The notes under the pieces were generated by a model. The model was given only the letters and a program-made list of their open reading frames with translations. It was not told the DNA's origin and searched no databases. Positions 1 to 11,926 of a DNA stretch of 64,000 nucleotides are shown here, piece after piece. This DNA comes from Medicago truncatula. Lineage: Eukaryota > Streptophyta > Magnoliopsida > Fabales > Fabaceae. Position numbers and translations under genes: made by a program. Positions within the stretch are counted from its first letter, which is position 1. The number at the start of each line of letters is the position of its first letter. Where the stretch lies: contig NC_053048.1 of assembly GCF_003473485.1 (NCBI RefSeq), positions 51,457,755 through 51,521,754 on the forward strand, in the 5' to 3' direction.

Positions 1-1797
1 TAAATCTCCACACCTCTCACACAAATACCCATTGATTGAAAGTGACTAAGTTTGATAAAAGGTGAAATATTGACGGACACAGATCTACCTTAGAGACGTT
101 GGAGCAAGCAACAAACCCCATAGTTTGTTAATCATTCCATTGATACTTCACTGCATATGTAAATCAATATTTCACGTGCATGTTTTTTCTTTTTGAATTT
201 TACATTAATTGAATTCAAAGCCTATTTGATAGATTAATTTTGACATCGAATAATTTAAAGATTATTTTGTATAAATTTTATAAAAAAGCATATGTGTTTG
301 TTTACCATAATAAAAATAAAAAATAAAATTAATTTTAACTTATTTGAATACAACAATATAAAATTAATTATCTAATGAATTTGGATGAGATGATAAAAGA
401 TCTCTTTCATCTTATCTAATGTCTTGGATTCAAATTCAGCAATCAGCAAGTAGTCGTGTTAAATCTCTTCATGAAGACTAGTTTTATGCAAATGTAGGGC
501 AAGACACATATAAGATTGAAACACCAAAATTTATGTAAGGGTATTATTGTTCAAAAATACATCTATCTTTTACCACTTCTTTCTCCCTCTAAAAAATCAC
601 TTTTTTTTAGAAGCTATTTATGGAAACTTTTTTTCAAGAAGCATTCATATTCATAGCAAATTTTCAATACACACGTGGCTTCTTTACGGTTTAGTGTGTG
701 TGGCTTCTTCCCAATTTGATGCATGAGAAGTACTATTTAGATTTCCCCATTGCACACGTTGTCAGTTGATGATAAAAAGTCGGTCACAAAAAATCTGTCA
801 GGTTAGTGTGAGAAAGGGTTTGGGAAATTAACTACCATGACATTATTGATTTTAGAGGATGAAGATGAGATGAATCTACAAGGAAGATGAATCGTCCAGG
901 ACTTGACAAATAAAATTGGGGAACGTACATTGTGTGAATTAAGTTCATGTAAATTGATCAATATATTTTTTTTTTCCTTCATAAATGAACATCAACAAAG
1001 AAAACATTCAATGTACATTGTGTGAATTAAGTTCATGTAAATTGATCAATATATTTTTTTTTCCTTCATAAATGAACATCAACAAAGAAAACATTCATGC
1101 AATTAGTAATGGAATGAACCTCAAAATACACAATGAATTCTACTAATGTATTCACCATCGATAAAGTGCTTGCTACACGAAATGATTTATTCAAATCTAT
1201 TAGAAAAGTTGAGATGGAAAATGGTGTTGTGATCTCTATAGCGACTTTATTATGAATAAAAAAAGTTACTATACGCAAAAAAGTTAATGTTTTTTTATAA
1301 ATCGGATATCTCTTCGTGCACAACTGTAGAGATTTATCTGAGCCTTGTGGGACCTAAATGAACGGTAAACTCTCTGTAAAATTTTTAACACTATTGAATG
1401 TTCCAAGGTTGAATTCGAATCGAGAGCTTTATTTAAGTTAGAAGAGACATATGCCATCTCATCCAAACACTCTTAGATAAATAAAAAAAAAAAGTTAATA
1501 ATATTTTTATTTAAAGAAGAAAACAAACTTAAAGTCTAATCGCATCAAACCTAGTCACAATCTAATATAACAAAAAACATCAACATTTAAGTATTTAACA
1601 AAAGTCAAAGTCCAAATGAAATTTAGCAAAAGACATCAACATTTAGCAAATCATTCTCAGACCTATTACTTATATGAAACAAATCAACAAAGCCTAATAA
1701 CGAAAAATGGTTCCCTCTCATCTTGTATAATGGACACAAATACATTTAGTATCAAGAGAAATGGTATAAACAATCTCTTTCTAGTATTCTCTCACAC
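1..1797. other. Intergenic, AT-rich, no gene recognised
   Basis: No coding region with recognisable protein similarity. The short open frames here are AT-rich and mostly lack a convincing ATG. The only clear structure is the 88-bp tandem duplication listed separately. Confidence 0.6.
925..1098. repeat. Tandem duplication, 88-bp unit x2
   Basis: The block beginning GTACATTGTGTGAATTAAG occurs at 925 and again at 1013, with almost identical copies that include the same T-run and a TTCATAAATGAACATC stretch. The second copy ends near 1098. The near identity suggests a recent local duplication. Confidence 0.9.
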
Positions 1798-2560
1798 TCA
1801 CTCTCTTATGAGAGTCCATAACACCCCTCTTAGTACCAAACCTAAGCTAACTTGACATAAGAACAAGCACATTATAATCTTGAAAAGCTCATCCCAATTT
1901 CCCCAATCCAACGACCATGATAATAGTCTTCTTCGCAACCAACCTATTATATGGTTGATAATTGTCATCTTCTTTATCATCGGTTTCATCACTTTTATCA
2001 CTTTCAACGGTGGCAGATCTTTCCCAAAATATTGGAATGAGCAGCCATTCTCTTTGTCCAAAGTTTTCCTCTTAAAAAATGCATCAATTTTCTTAAGTTT
2101 AACCATTGTATTGTATTGCTCCTAAAAAACACGCAAATCAATTACTAATAACATAGAGTAGTAAGACTTTTGTTAAGCAACATTGATTAAAAAATGCACA
2201 ATAATAGTAACGATATGAGGAAGAGAGAATTCATTGTTTTCTTTTCTTCATTTCAATGACAATCACCATACAATGTAGAATGGTAAAAAAAATCAATTAA
2301 AACCGACAATTTCAATCAAGCAGTATTGTTCAGAAATGGAAGATGAGGAAAAGAAGGTGAAAATGACAACAAACCTGAATATGAAGTCGGAAAGGGAGAG
2401 GGCAGAGGTACCGCACACCTGTTACAGGAAGAGGCGCCGACTGAATCAAGGCGAGGGAGAGGTGCGGATGGAGACCGCGAGCCAGGGACATTGAGAGACC
2501 GTAAAGAGAGTCAAAGACGTCGGGAGCAGGAAGAGAGCGTGAAAGTGTTTTTCAGCTTTA
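1798..2560 (-). pseudogene. 5' remnant of a hAT-derived TTF/MYM-type zinc-finger gene
   Basis: On the minus strand an ATG at 2106 opens a frame starting MVKLKKIDAFFKRK, the typical N-terminus of plant TTF-type zinc-finger proteins with a hAT dimerisation domain, which are domesticated or active hAT transposases. After about 23 residues the match jumps frame: an acidic stretch (ESDKSDETDDKEDDNYQP) and then HGRWIGEIGMSF are read in the two other frames, so the copy carries at least two frameshifts. Upstream the gene structure survives. A splice acceptor (TTTTTTAG at about 2117) lies just before the ATG, and a GC-richer leader (about 2375-2560) ends in CAG|GTTTG at 2375. No zinc finger or C-terminal hAT domain is seen downstream, so this is a 5' fragment. 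The family assignment rests on memory of the N-terminal motif. Confidence 0.5.
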
Positions 2561-2590
2561 AAACATCGGGGGTATTTATGTAATGGGAAA

Positions 2591-2741
2591 TGTTAACTAG
2601 TGTCCCGTTAATGACTTTAAATAGTAATTTTTTATGAAAGTTTGTGTAATAAAGTGCATTGGAAATTGAAACTTTTGATATTTTTAAATAATAATTACTT
2701 AATTTAGAATGTTTAAAGAGTGTCTGGGGCACTCGTTAACA
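2591..2741. mobile_element. Small foldback MITE, GTTAAC-terminus family
   Basis: The ends read TGTTAACTAGTG and, inverted, TGTTAACGAGTGCCCC, around an AT-rich core of about 150 bp. Similar elements lie at 4493-4658, 5725-5926, 33434-33585 and 45741-45902. No target duplication could be fixed. Confidence 0.6.
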
Positions 2742-2757
2742 AGACTCTTATGTATTA

Positions 2758-3028
2758 CTCCCTCCGTCCCAAATTGTATGTCGCTTTAGGGAAATTTTTT
2801 TGTCCCAAATTATATGTCGCTTTACAATACCAATGTTACTTTTCCTATTATAACCTTAGTTATTTATTACTCTCTCTTCTTTCAATTCTTTCATTTATCT
2901 TTCCCATATTATTTATTAAGGACAATTTTGTAAAACAACTCATAATATCTCTTTTCCATACGATATTAATTGCATTTCTTAATATGTGTAAAATACTTAA
3001 AACGTCATACAATTTGGGACGGAGGGAG
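2758..3028. mobile_element. Stowaway-like MITE (Tc1/mariner termini)
   Basis: A 271-bp non-coding element with inverted termini CTCCCTCCGTCCCAAATT, flanked by TA at 2756-2757 and 3029-3030. Its subterminal sequence (TGTATGTCGCTTTA) is repeated internally. A very similar copy sits at 31542-31822. The terminus matches the mariner element at 19416-21057. Confidence 0.9.
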
Positions 3029-3276
3029 TATATGATTATTATTTATTAATAAATAGAAAATATTTTATCTTGGGGGAGGGGATACCAAATATTTATAAAC
3101 TACTATCATTGTTTTACATCATATCATATCATATAAATATAAACTTGAACATGGCTCGGTCTAAGGTGGGAGAGTGGAGCAGGTGTTTAATGATGGGCGA
3201 GTGGTAAGAGGTATTAAATCGGCTCCCTAAAAAAAAAAAAAAAAAGGTATTAAATCAAAGTTTTGATTTTGATTTT

Positions 3277-3605
3277 TTTATGGATTTAATTCCTATTCAT
3301 TGTGAATATTTTTTTTCTTCAGGTATGAGTTAAATTTTCATCTCAATATAAGTGTCTGTCCTTTTGTACACCTTTATTTTTTTAGCTAATTTTAGAGAAT
3401 GAGAATAAAATTTGTTTAACATGGTATCAGGAGACATGTTATTTTATGGATTTACTTCCTATTCATTGTGATTTTTTTTTTTCAGGTATGAATTAAATTT
3501 TCACCTCAATATATCTGTCTGTCCTTTTGTACACCTTTATTTTTTTAGCTAATTTTTGAGAATGAGAATAAAATTTGTTTAAGATGGTATCAAGAGACAT
3601 GTTAA
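3277..3605. repeat. Imperfect tandem duplication, about 166-bp unit x2
   Basis: Copy 1 (from 3277) and copy 2 (from 3443) share TTTATGGATTTA(A/C)TTCC, GTCTGTCCTTTTGTACACC and a TGGTATCA(G/A)GAGACATG stretch. The last resembles a retrotransposon initiator-tRNA primer site, so the block may derive from a decayed LTR element. That is inference only. Confidence 0.75.
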
Positions 3606-3659
3606 TTATGACAATGTGATATTATAACTTAGAATTCACGCCAAATGTGAACGTATCTA

Positions 3660-3941
3660 CTCCATCCATTTTAAAATGAGTGTCGTTTTAATCAAAAAAT
3701 ATTATTTTTAAATGAATGTCACTTTCAGTTTCCAATGCAATAATAACTTTCTTTTTTCAATTGTACCCTTCAATTAATACTATGTTACACTACTTCTAAA
3801 GTATTATTTTTTTTAATGAAAAACAAACCAATAGGTGATTAGGATAATTTGGTAAAATTGTTATGACATTTGACTACTTTATTCCATTCTTTAATCTGTA
3901 TGCAATTGGCTAAAACGACACTCATTTTAAAACGGAAGGAG
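3660..3941. mobile_element. Stowaway-like MITE, second subfamily
   Basis: Inverted ends CTCCATCCATTTTAAAATG and CTCCTTCCGTTTTAAAATG (right end read in reverse), flanked by TA dinucleotides at 3658-3659 and 3942-3943. Non-coding, 282 bp. The end sequence differs from the 2758 copy, so it is a separate subfamily. Confidence 0.85.
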
Positions 3942-4492
3942 TATTAAAGTTTTATTAAAATCTCACATTCACAAGAGTCCTCATTCCCAGGAGTCCTCGA
4001 CCATGTGTGTGTACCACACTTAATCCTCATCCTTTTAAGACAACTCCTCAAAGTGAGATCCAAATTTATTTAACCCTAATTTTGTGTTAATAGGTGTAAG
4101 TGTTTTTGGAAGGCAAACAATTAAATTGTCATTTCATTTTTCTCGCAACAATGTTCAACGACCATTACTTTTTTCACCCTATAAGTTTCTCGTACGTCCT
4201 ATTCGGATTCTAAAATTCGAAATATTTCAACGTGTTTTTGGAAGTTTTATGGAGTCTTTATACAGTTCGGATTCTAAAATGCGAACTGTATAGAGCGCGT
4301 GAGAAACTCATAAGATAAGAAAAGAAGCAGTAATATTCACCGTGTTGTCGTGTCAACTCATTTTATGTTTATAGCTATTAACTAGTGGCACATACAACAA
4401 ATTGTTCTCCTTTTCATGTACATTCCTCACCACCCCCACCCCCAGAAAGTTGTGCTCCTTTTGCTGTACTTAATCATTGATTTGTTTTTTTT

Positions 4493-4658
4493 AAATGCTA
4501 AAGAGTGTGCTAAGAACACTCTTTAAGAACTTTAGATAGCAAGTTTTTATAAAAATTTGTGTATTTGATGTATCTGAAATTGGAAATAAGATTTTTTTTC
4601 AATGAATAATTTCTTAATTTTGAGTTCTTAAAGAGTGCCTTAGTACACTCGTTAATAA
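4493..4658. mobile_element. Small foldback MITE, GTTAAC-terminus family
   Basis: The left arm AAGAGTGTGCTAAGAACACTC and the inverted right arm (AACGAGTGTACTAAGGCACTC, interrupted here for length) pair around an AT-rich core. It is related to the 2591-2741 element, with a decayed left terminus. Confidence 0.5.
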
Positions 4659-5074
4659 AACCCTTTTTTTTTTAATCTATATGCAATGCTAACAAATGCT
4701 CTAAATTATTGATTAAGAAATAAATTTTAAAAAAATTGTCATGCGAAATACAAATAATATTTATGAAAACGATAGATACATCATTCTTTATACAAAACTC
4801 ATCTCTTTTGATTCTTTAAACAATACCTAGTGTATTTCTTATAATTTTCCCCTCCTTGTATCTGAATGACAACGAATAATGTGAATCCTTTGCCAATTTC
4901 AACATTTGTCACATTAGACGCTTTGATTTCACGAGTTCCTATGGAAAAGAGAATGTCACAAAAGTATATCGATGAATGTTGAGTTGCTATCATATGATTC
5001 AAATTTCATATTTTGAAGATAAAAAAAATATAAATCAAAATATACTTAAGTTAATAGTAGACTATTCAATATTG

Positions 5075-5190
5075 GTCCTCGTGAGCTTAACTCAGTTGGT
5101 AGGGACAATGCATAAAATATGCAAGGTTCATGGATGAACATTTTGACCGATACTTGAGTTTCTTAACCGTTAGGTTCAATATTCGATCAT
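5075..5190 (+). mobile_element. tRNA-derived SINE head
   Basis: Starts GTCCTCGTGAGCTTAACTC, with an A-box-like TTAACTCAGTTGG and a B-box-like GGTTCATGGATGAAC about 30 bp further on, the layout of an RNA polymerase III promoter. It cannot fold into a full tRNA. A relative in the opposite orientation is at 23851-23931. The 3' limit is uncertain. Confidence 0.6.
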
Positions 5191-5724
5191 TGACATATGC
5201 ATATAAAAAAATATTTGTTGAAAATGATTAAACCCTTAAATGAATTTTTGTTACCTCGAGCGATTGATCTCTACAATTGCTCTCTTTCTTACTAAAATAA
5301 ATAGCATTGCTCTCTTTCAATTGGATATAGACCTAGAATATATTAAAAAAAAATAAAAACAAAAGTCTAAAGGACATTATAAGCATCTTTTATTCAAAAA
5401 GAAAAAAGTCTCAGGAACAAAAATCAAACACATGCATAATGAAACAAAAAACCGTCTAAATTCCTTACATAGAAATTGGAATGAAAACTAACTTAAACGT
5501 CAAAGTGTGTGCAAGTATACCTAATCTTCAAGGTTGAAGATGAAGATTACGGCCAAACACCATCATTACAGTAGTCTTCTTCCAACAGGTCGGCTGTTTG
5601 AAGTTCTTGTTCACAACATTATTCTTTTAGAGATTATTTAGTAATAATCTAAAAAAAATGAGTCAATCAATTTAAAATCAATGATGTAGATGAATTTATT
5701 AAGCATTCCAATCTTCGGAGGTTT

Positions 5725-5926
5725 CGTTAACAAGTGCCTCTGAAGCATTTTTTAAGCGTTTCACATTAGAGAAATTTATTAAGAACTCAAATTTAGAAAT
5801 ATTTTCTTCAAAGTTGTGTAGTCAGCACTTTCAAAATTTAAATTTGAATTGTTGTTTTTTCAATACGTAGTTTTTATTTATTTATCTTTTTAATTCTTTA
5901 ATAAAGGTCCTAGACATTTGTTAACA
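5725..5926. mobile_element. Small foldback MITE, GTTAAC-terminus family
   Basis: Ends CGTTAACAAGTGCCTC and, inverted, TGTTAACAAATGTC, enclosing an AT-rich, partly decayed core. Assigned to the family at 2591-2741 by its terminal motif. Confidence 0.5.
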
Positions 5927-6425
5927 AGATCTTTCAAATAAATGAATGATTTTTAAATATAGGAAATCTTACAGGTGGCTCTTGAGAATCTCTGACCAGT
6001 AACCATCTTTTAAGATTCCTCATTTCTCTTTTTTCTTATGCTAAAAGGAAGAATTAACGAATTACTACTCCAAAGAGAAGAAAATGAAAGATGGACAACA
6101 ATAAAGTAAAAAACAGTAATCAGAAATGCTAAAAACAAAAATCATAAGAAAGTGTGTGCCAGTGTGAGATAAACATGGCACATGGCAACTCAATTAGGTA
6201 ATTTGAGATTTATAAAAATCTAAAAAGAGCATGTTTGTGAAGAATCCACAAAAGTTCAAAAAAGTAGTAATCACTAATCAATGGTTCCATATGATATCAT
6301 TCCATTCCAAATAAAAAAGCATCAACTTGCATTCCCATTCCCACCAATCTACCCACAGTTTCATTTCATCAAAACCCCTTATCCTTTACCCTAACAAACA
6401 CACACTCTGTTTTTACTTCTCTGCC

Positions 6426-7016
6426 ATGTCTACTAGTACTGATCCAAACCTAGAAGCAAAGTATGCCCTTAACAGCAAGGTCATGATAGGATCTTCCATC
6501 CTTCTCTTCATACTCATACTCATCATCCTTCTCTTTCGCACTTACGTTTACATCTGCCACCTTCGCAGCCGTCGTCTATTCTCTCAAGATTCTGTTACAA
6601 CCACCACTTTCAAAGAAGAACGCCTTGACCCTTCCGTTCTAAAGTCGCTTCCAACATTTACTTACTCCTCCTCCTCCTCCGCAACCGGTCGTACTCTCCA
6701 TGACTGCGCTGTCTGCTTGTCGGAGTTCACCGACGGTGATGAATGCCTTACGCTTCCAAACTGTAACCATGATTTTCATTCCCTGTGTGTTGAACCGTGG
6801 TTTGCTTCTCATTCTAATTGCCCTCTTTGTCGAGCTCCGGTCCAACCGGCGAAGGTTCAGTCTTACACTGAAACGTGTACTGTTTTAGGTTCAGGAGAAC
6901 CGGGCGAGGGTTGTTCTAATTTTCCTGAACCGGTTTGGTGTCCAAGAAAGCCGTTTAGTGTAATTGTAGAGTTACCACCAGAGGTGGTGCGGGTCGGATC
7001 TTGTACCCGAAGATAA
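6426..7016 (+). CDS. ATL-type RING-H2 finger E3 ubiquitin ligase, intronless
   Basis: Membrane-anchored RING-H2 protein of 196 aa. The ATG at 6426 is chosen because the frame upstream has only a TTG. Residues about 19-40 form one hydrophobic membrane segment (IGSSILLFILILIILLF), followed by basic RSRR. The ATL 'GLD' motif is present but altered (RLDPSVLKSLPTF, about 66-78, R in place of G). The RING-H2 at 94-135 has the complete ligand set C94, C97, C113, H115, H118, C121, C132, C135, and includes the conserved PWF before the last Cys pair. ATL proteins transfer ubiquitin from an E2 to membrane-associated targets and often act in stress or defence signalling; the substrate here is unknown. 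Single-exon structure and length fit the family. A TATAAAA lies at about 6211, rather far upstream. It has no functional link to the PME genes that I can see. Confidence 0.93.
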   Translation: MSTSTDPNLEAKYALNSKVMIGSSILLFILILIILLFRTYVYICHLRSRRLFSQDSVTTTTFKEERLDPSVLKSLPTFTYSSSSSATGRTLHDCAVCLSEFTDGDECLTLPNCNHDFHSLCVEPWFASHSNCPLCRAPVQPAKVQSYTETCTVLGSGEPGEGCSNFPEPVWCPRKPFSVIVELPPEVVRVGSCTRR

Positions 7017-7476
7017 GATTCACTATTGGTGATCATTGCATTAAGATTGAAAGATAAATGACACGATGATTGAATTGATGACATGGCTACTTATTATGCA
7101 AAAATGAAACACCACTGCATTGGGCTGAATAATAGGAGGAAAAGAATATGTTAGACCTATTTTGGAGAATTGTATAATTTTTTGGCATTTTTGTGTATAA
7201 ATTATAGATAGAATCTCATCTCAACTCAAATCTCAATCATGTCTTGCCTCAACCAGTGGAAATTTGGGATTTCGGGATCTCACCACCTAAACCCCCAAGG
7301 GAGGGGGACAGGTGGTGATTATATATATAAGTTGATATGCTTAAAGCTCTATTAGACATTTTGCAATAAAAAGGTGCTTTATAGTTTCTACTTAATTAAA
7401 GCGACTAGCACTTCTTTTCCTTTCAAACTATAAATCTTGATCGTATTCTTTCATTTGTTTAATAGTTTTTTCTAGA
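7017..7476. other. 3' flank of the RING-H2 gene
   Basis: AT-rich non-coding sequence holding the presumed 3' UTR of the RING-H2 gene. No further gene or repeat is recognised. Confidence 0.5.
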
Positions 7477-7647
7477 TTACCCTCTCTTATTTAGAGGGTA
7501 TTTTACCCTCTCATGATATCAACCAATCAAAATGTAATATACATTGGCAACATTAAATGTCATAAATGAGTCAATTTTTTTTCTAAAAAAAGAATCAATT
7601 ATAATCATAAAGTAACTTTTAATACTTTTAATTTTTATTTAATTATA

Positions 7648-8938
7648 GACATGATTACATTAAAGATCCTTTATTTTATTTATTTGTTACACTTGGGTCC
7701 TTTATCTTTATTTTTTTCACTTAGGTCTTTTATCTCTTATAAAAGCACATATACATCCTTTTTCTCATTTTTTTTTATTAAAAAAAATACATAATTTTAT
7801 TTTTTAAAATATCTTTTTATTAAAAATGAAACAAATCCAGAAATATGATGAAGATGTTCATCATCTTCATCTTCTTCCTTTGAATCTTCATCATCTTCAT
7901 TGAATCAAAAAAATTTCTACACAAATATATCTCCAAATATCATGAATTAATGTTATATTCACCTCAAATTTTCTTTTAAACACAAAAATCAAACCCCTAT
8001 AGAGAAAGAGATTTAGTTTCATCACAAAAAAAAAAAGTTATATAAATTGTGAAAGCTGTATATTATAATAATAATAATAATAATTATTATTATTTTTATT
8101 TTCTAACTCAATATTCAAGCCCGACATAAAAATAACCCCAAAATTGATAGCAGCTTTGCACATCAATTTTGTTGTTTTCAGAACAATATTAACTTTCGTA
8201 AAGCCTAATCCCGCCAGTGACTAAGTCTCCACCATCCGCCTTGCAACATTTGTGAAATTAAGGTTTTGATTTTTGTGTTTAAAATAAGATTTGAGGTGAA
8301 TATAACATTAATTCACGATATTTGGAGATATATTTTAGTACAATTTTTTTTGGCAAAATTATACTTTTAGTCCTTTAATTTAATTTCAGGTTACAGTTTG
8401 GTCCTTTATCTTTTTTTTTCATTTCAATTTGATCCTTTTTGTCCATTTTCATATACATTTTCAAGCTTCAAATCTAATATTCTTATGCAAACGTAGACGA
8501 GGATCATAGATTTGAAGACTGAAGGACCATAAGAAAATAAAATCATGAATTTTAAGCTTAAAAATTCATATGAAAATGGACAAAAAGGACCAAATTGAAA
8601 TGAAAAAAAGATAAAGGACCAAACTGTTACCTGAAATTAAGTTAAGGGACTAAAAGTGTAATTTTGCCAATTCTTTTTTTATTTAAGGAAGATGATGAAG
8701 ATTCAAAGGAAGAAGATGAAGATGATGAACATTTTCATCATATTTTTGGATTTTTTTTTCAGTTTTAATAAAAATATATTTTTTAAAAAAAATTATGTTT
8801 TTTTTTTAATAAAAAATTGCGAAAAAATATGTATATGTGCTTTTAAGAGAGATAAAAGACCTAAACGGGAAAAAATAAAGACAAAGGACCAAAGTGTTAC
8901 AGATAAATAAGATAAAGGATCCATAATGTAATATTGCC
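7648..8938. mobile_element. Mutator-type foldback MITE inserted in the foldback arm
   Basis: Flanked by a perfect 9-bp direct repeat TTAATTATA (7639-7647 and 8939-8947). The inverted ends pair GACATGATTACATTAAAGATCC with GGCAATATTACATTATGGATCC (each shown separately, 22 positions compared). Arms carry repeated 'GGTCCTTTATCTTTA' blocks. It contains the nested element 8352-8668. The 9-bp duplication is the hallmark of Mutator-like elements. No transposase is present. Confidence 0.85.
8352..8668. mobile_element. Innermost foldback MITE (GGCAAAATTA termini)
   Basis: 317 bp with nearly perfect inverted arms: GGCAAAATTATACTTTTAGTC, shown in part, and the inverted right end GGCAAAATTACACTTTTAGTC. 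The flanks AATTTTTTTT and AATTCTTTTT match at 9 of 10 positions, a likely Mutator-type target duplication. It lies inside 7648-8938. Confidence 0.8.
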
Positions 8939-10033
8939 TTAATTATATTTATGTTTTCAATCTTAATTAATTTACACTACATGACTGACTTAGAACAATT
9001 AAAATTTCACATCAAATTTCTTTCATCTGAATGTCCTTAAATTTATTAGTTATATTCATAAAATTTATTCCTCCCATTTTGATTGTTCAATTTTGTCGTT
9101 CCCAACTGCCGCATTTTTCAATTTTCGTGAGAATCGTCATGATTTCAAATATCGTGAGAATTACCGTTATTTCCAGTACAACGTCAGGTATGATGACTTG
9201 ATTTTTCTTTTTGATTTGATTTTTCTTGGTTGTGAGGTAGTTAATTATAACAATTGAGTAAATCATCCGTTGTACTTTGAGGGCTGCTAGCAGGTGTTGC
9301 CGCTGTGATGTTGTGGGAGTTTGCTAGCATTTTTTTGGTTGCTGCTGAAATGGTTATGTGATGAGGCTTTTGTTCTTTTATTTGGACTTAAAAGGCTTTT
9401 GCTGATAGTGAGACAGGTCTATGCGTGTTAACATATTTTATTAGGTTGACTCCTTAAATAAAAAAAATAAGTCACGATATCTGACGCGGTTCTAGAAACA
9501 ACGACAATTCTCACGATAATTGGAAATTGCGGCAATTTGGAACGACAAAATTGAACAATCAAAATATGAAGAAGAATGAAAAAGAAACAAAAATTGATCA
9601 ATATGGAAGAATAAAGAAGAAGAAATTTGAAAGAAGGAGATGTTTTTGTTCTCACGTTCGGGGTTCTGGAATGAAAGAAATTTTATGAATGTAAATGATG
9701 AATTTAAGGACATCCAGATGAAAGAAATTTGATGTAAAATTTTATTTGTTATAAGTCTTGTAATGTAAATTAATTAAGATTGAACACCTTAATATAAAAA
9801 AAAATTAAATCATTTTTTGTTTAAAAAAAAATTAAATAAAAATTAAAAGTGTTAAAAGTTACTTTATCATTAAGATTAACTCTCCTTCAAAAAATAATAA
9901 TTAAGATTAACTCATTTATTTTTAGAAAAAATCTACTCATTTATTTGACATTTAATGTTACCTATGTATATTACATTTTGATTGGTTGATGTTATGAGAG
10001 GGTAAATTACCCTCTAAACAAGAGAGGGTAACG

Positions 10034-11811
10034 TAGGCCTCACCTTGTTTAATTGGATGCAGTGCTTTATTTACACATTTATTTGTAAAAGATGCATCCA
10101 ATGCAAAATCAGACACTACCATTGCACTTATGGAGTATATTTACAATTGAATTCGCGTATAATCTGATGAGTAACAAATTTCAAACATTAACTCAAATGA
10201 AAGTGAACATAAACCATTAATTTATAGAATTCAAACCTTGTCAATGTAAAAGATTTTCCCAGACTCTTCTCATTTTTTTCAGTTATGTTTTCGAACATAA
10301 AAACAAAACAAAAAATTCCTCAATTCCTAACCTTGCTACATTGTCCCATTTTTGAAGTAAAATTGCTTGAATTCATTGACTGTGAGACCTTTCCGCCCAC
10401 TATAAATGTGGTTAGTTCACATATGCCAAACATTTCGTGTTTCATTTGTGTTTTTTTCTTCTTCAAAGTAGTGGTTGTGTTCGAATTTTAGAAGCTGGCT
10501 TGTAAAACTCGAAATAGGCTTTGAGCTATTAAATTTTGCGTATCTCTGAATTTTGTTCATCGATTTAATTTCTCTATGTATTTAGATTTATTTCAGACAT
10601 GGACGCACACCTCAACCATGTTAAGAGCTAACAAAATAGGCTTGATTGTCTCGGCAAGGTAGGAGTGTTAGAGGAAGGCCAAACCAAGTCTCCAATCCTG
10701 AGCTAGCAGAGCCACTACACGAGCCCGAACTTAAGGAGGTTAAGCAACAGGAGGATAACCTCAAGAGTCATATCTTGGTGCCCGAAAGGACACGTCAATC
10801 CCAACCGTGTATTCCACGTGATCAAACATATGTGAGAGAGATGTAGTCCACATGAAAACTAGTTTAAAAATTCAAACATGGTTAATCGCATTTTAAAATG
10901 TTATTAATTCAATTGAGTAGCTAGTTATTTCAATCCACAATCAAAGTAATGGTTAACTCAACTATATGTGATTAACGATAATTTTACAATTTAAACATTG
11001 TATAAAGTAACCATCTACTTAGTTGAATTAATCACAACTTCAAATTTGATTAATCAGTTATCATAGGTGTAAAAATTGAATGTCCTTGAATTTTTGTTGA
11101 AAACTTTTAGGTTTCAGTTGCAATGTATGGAGATACAACTCAACTCAACACCCTAGATGTTTTAAGATTAAGCTTTTACCACTAAACTAACTTAACAAGT
11201 GAGTCGATCATAATCATAATCGTTAGATATTATAAACATTTGATTTTTGTCATCATCACTTCTAAAGCCACACACATAATCACTTCCAACTATTATTTGA
11301 TCCCAAGTAATTTTCACCAAATTTCCTTGAATTACATTGCAATAACAATACAATGTCATATGAGACCATTGACCGCATACATATTCATCATTCTGCCCTC
11401 CGCCAAAGTTACCAACTCAGTAAAATTAGAAGAACTTCGATACCCATAAGTATGTATTTTTTATTTTTATTTTTTTAGTAATTTTTATTTAGTTTGTACA
11501 ACATATATTTGAAATAATTTTTTCCATTTCTCATAAAAATAATTAACGTAAATTTGTTTAACTTAAAATATACTTTCCATAAACCAAAAAAAAAAAGCTA
11601 AATAAACGTGCAATCTAAATCAATCACCAAAAATAGAAAAAGGATGTAAGGCCAAAATTAAGGATGTAGAATGCCTTGAGCGTAGAGTGCGATGAAGGGT
11701 TCATTTTTTGGTAAAGATCTTCCTCCAAATTAAGTGTATTGAATAACAAACAAATTCCTATTATAGCAAAAAACAAATCACTGGACACCAAATGTACCTC
11801 TCTCCCCCCAT
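10034..11811. other. Intergenic, no gene recognised
   Basis: AT-rich sequence. An open frame at 10646-10846 starts with TTG and resembles nothing I know. No clear repeat boundaries. Confidence 0.5.
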
Positions 11812-11818
11812 TATAAAA
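11812..11818 (+). promoter_or_regulatory. Probable TATA box of the PMEI-family gene
   Basis: TATAAAA lies 109 bp upstream of the ATG at 11927, which would give a leader of about 80 nt. Confidence 0.55.
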
Positions 11819-11926
11819 CCATGAAACCTTCCTCTACCATATCCTCGTGGTTGCACACAACAATCAATAAAAACCCAACTCCGAGAAGAACAAGAAAAAT
11901 AAGTGACAACAAAAAAAAAACACATC

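Larger units (their letters stand above)
7477..10033. mobile_element. Large foldback element, host of two nested insertions
   Basis: The left end TTACCCTCTCTTATTTAGAG and the right end (inverted) TTACCCTCTCTTGTTTAGAG begin long inverted arms. The left arm is 7477-7647 plus 8939-about 9180; the right arm is about 9475-10033. Both contain CAACCAATCAAAATGTAAT, CAATCTTAATTAATTTACA and TTTGATTGTTCAATTTTGTC in matching order. The loop of about 300 bp has no recognisable coding sequence. The left arm is interrupted by 7648-8938, while the right arm is continuous there apart from small indels and so serves as an internal empty site. The target duplication was not found. Confidence 0.8.

Noticed and set aside
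5075-5190. Possible tRNA gene (A and B boxes), also 23851-23931
   Set aside because: No complete cloverleaf can be drawn; the two copies are better explained as tRNA-derived SINE heads.
8692-8910. 72-codon open frame, Lys/Phe-rich
   Set aside because: Low-complexity sequence inside the arm of a foldback MITE.
10646-10846. 66-codon open frame with Arg/Gln/Glu-rich product
   Set aside because: Starts with TTG, has no ATG, and no domain is recognised.
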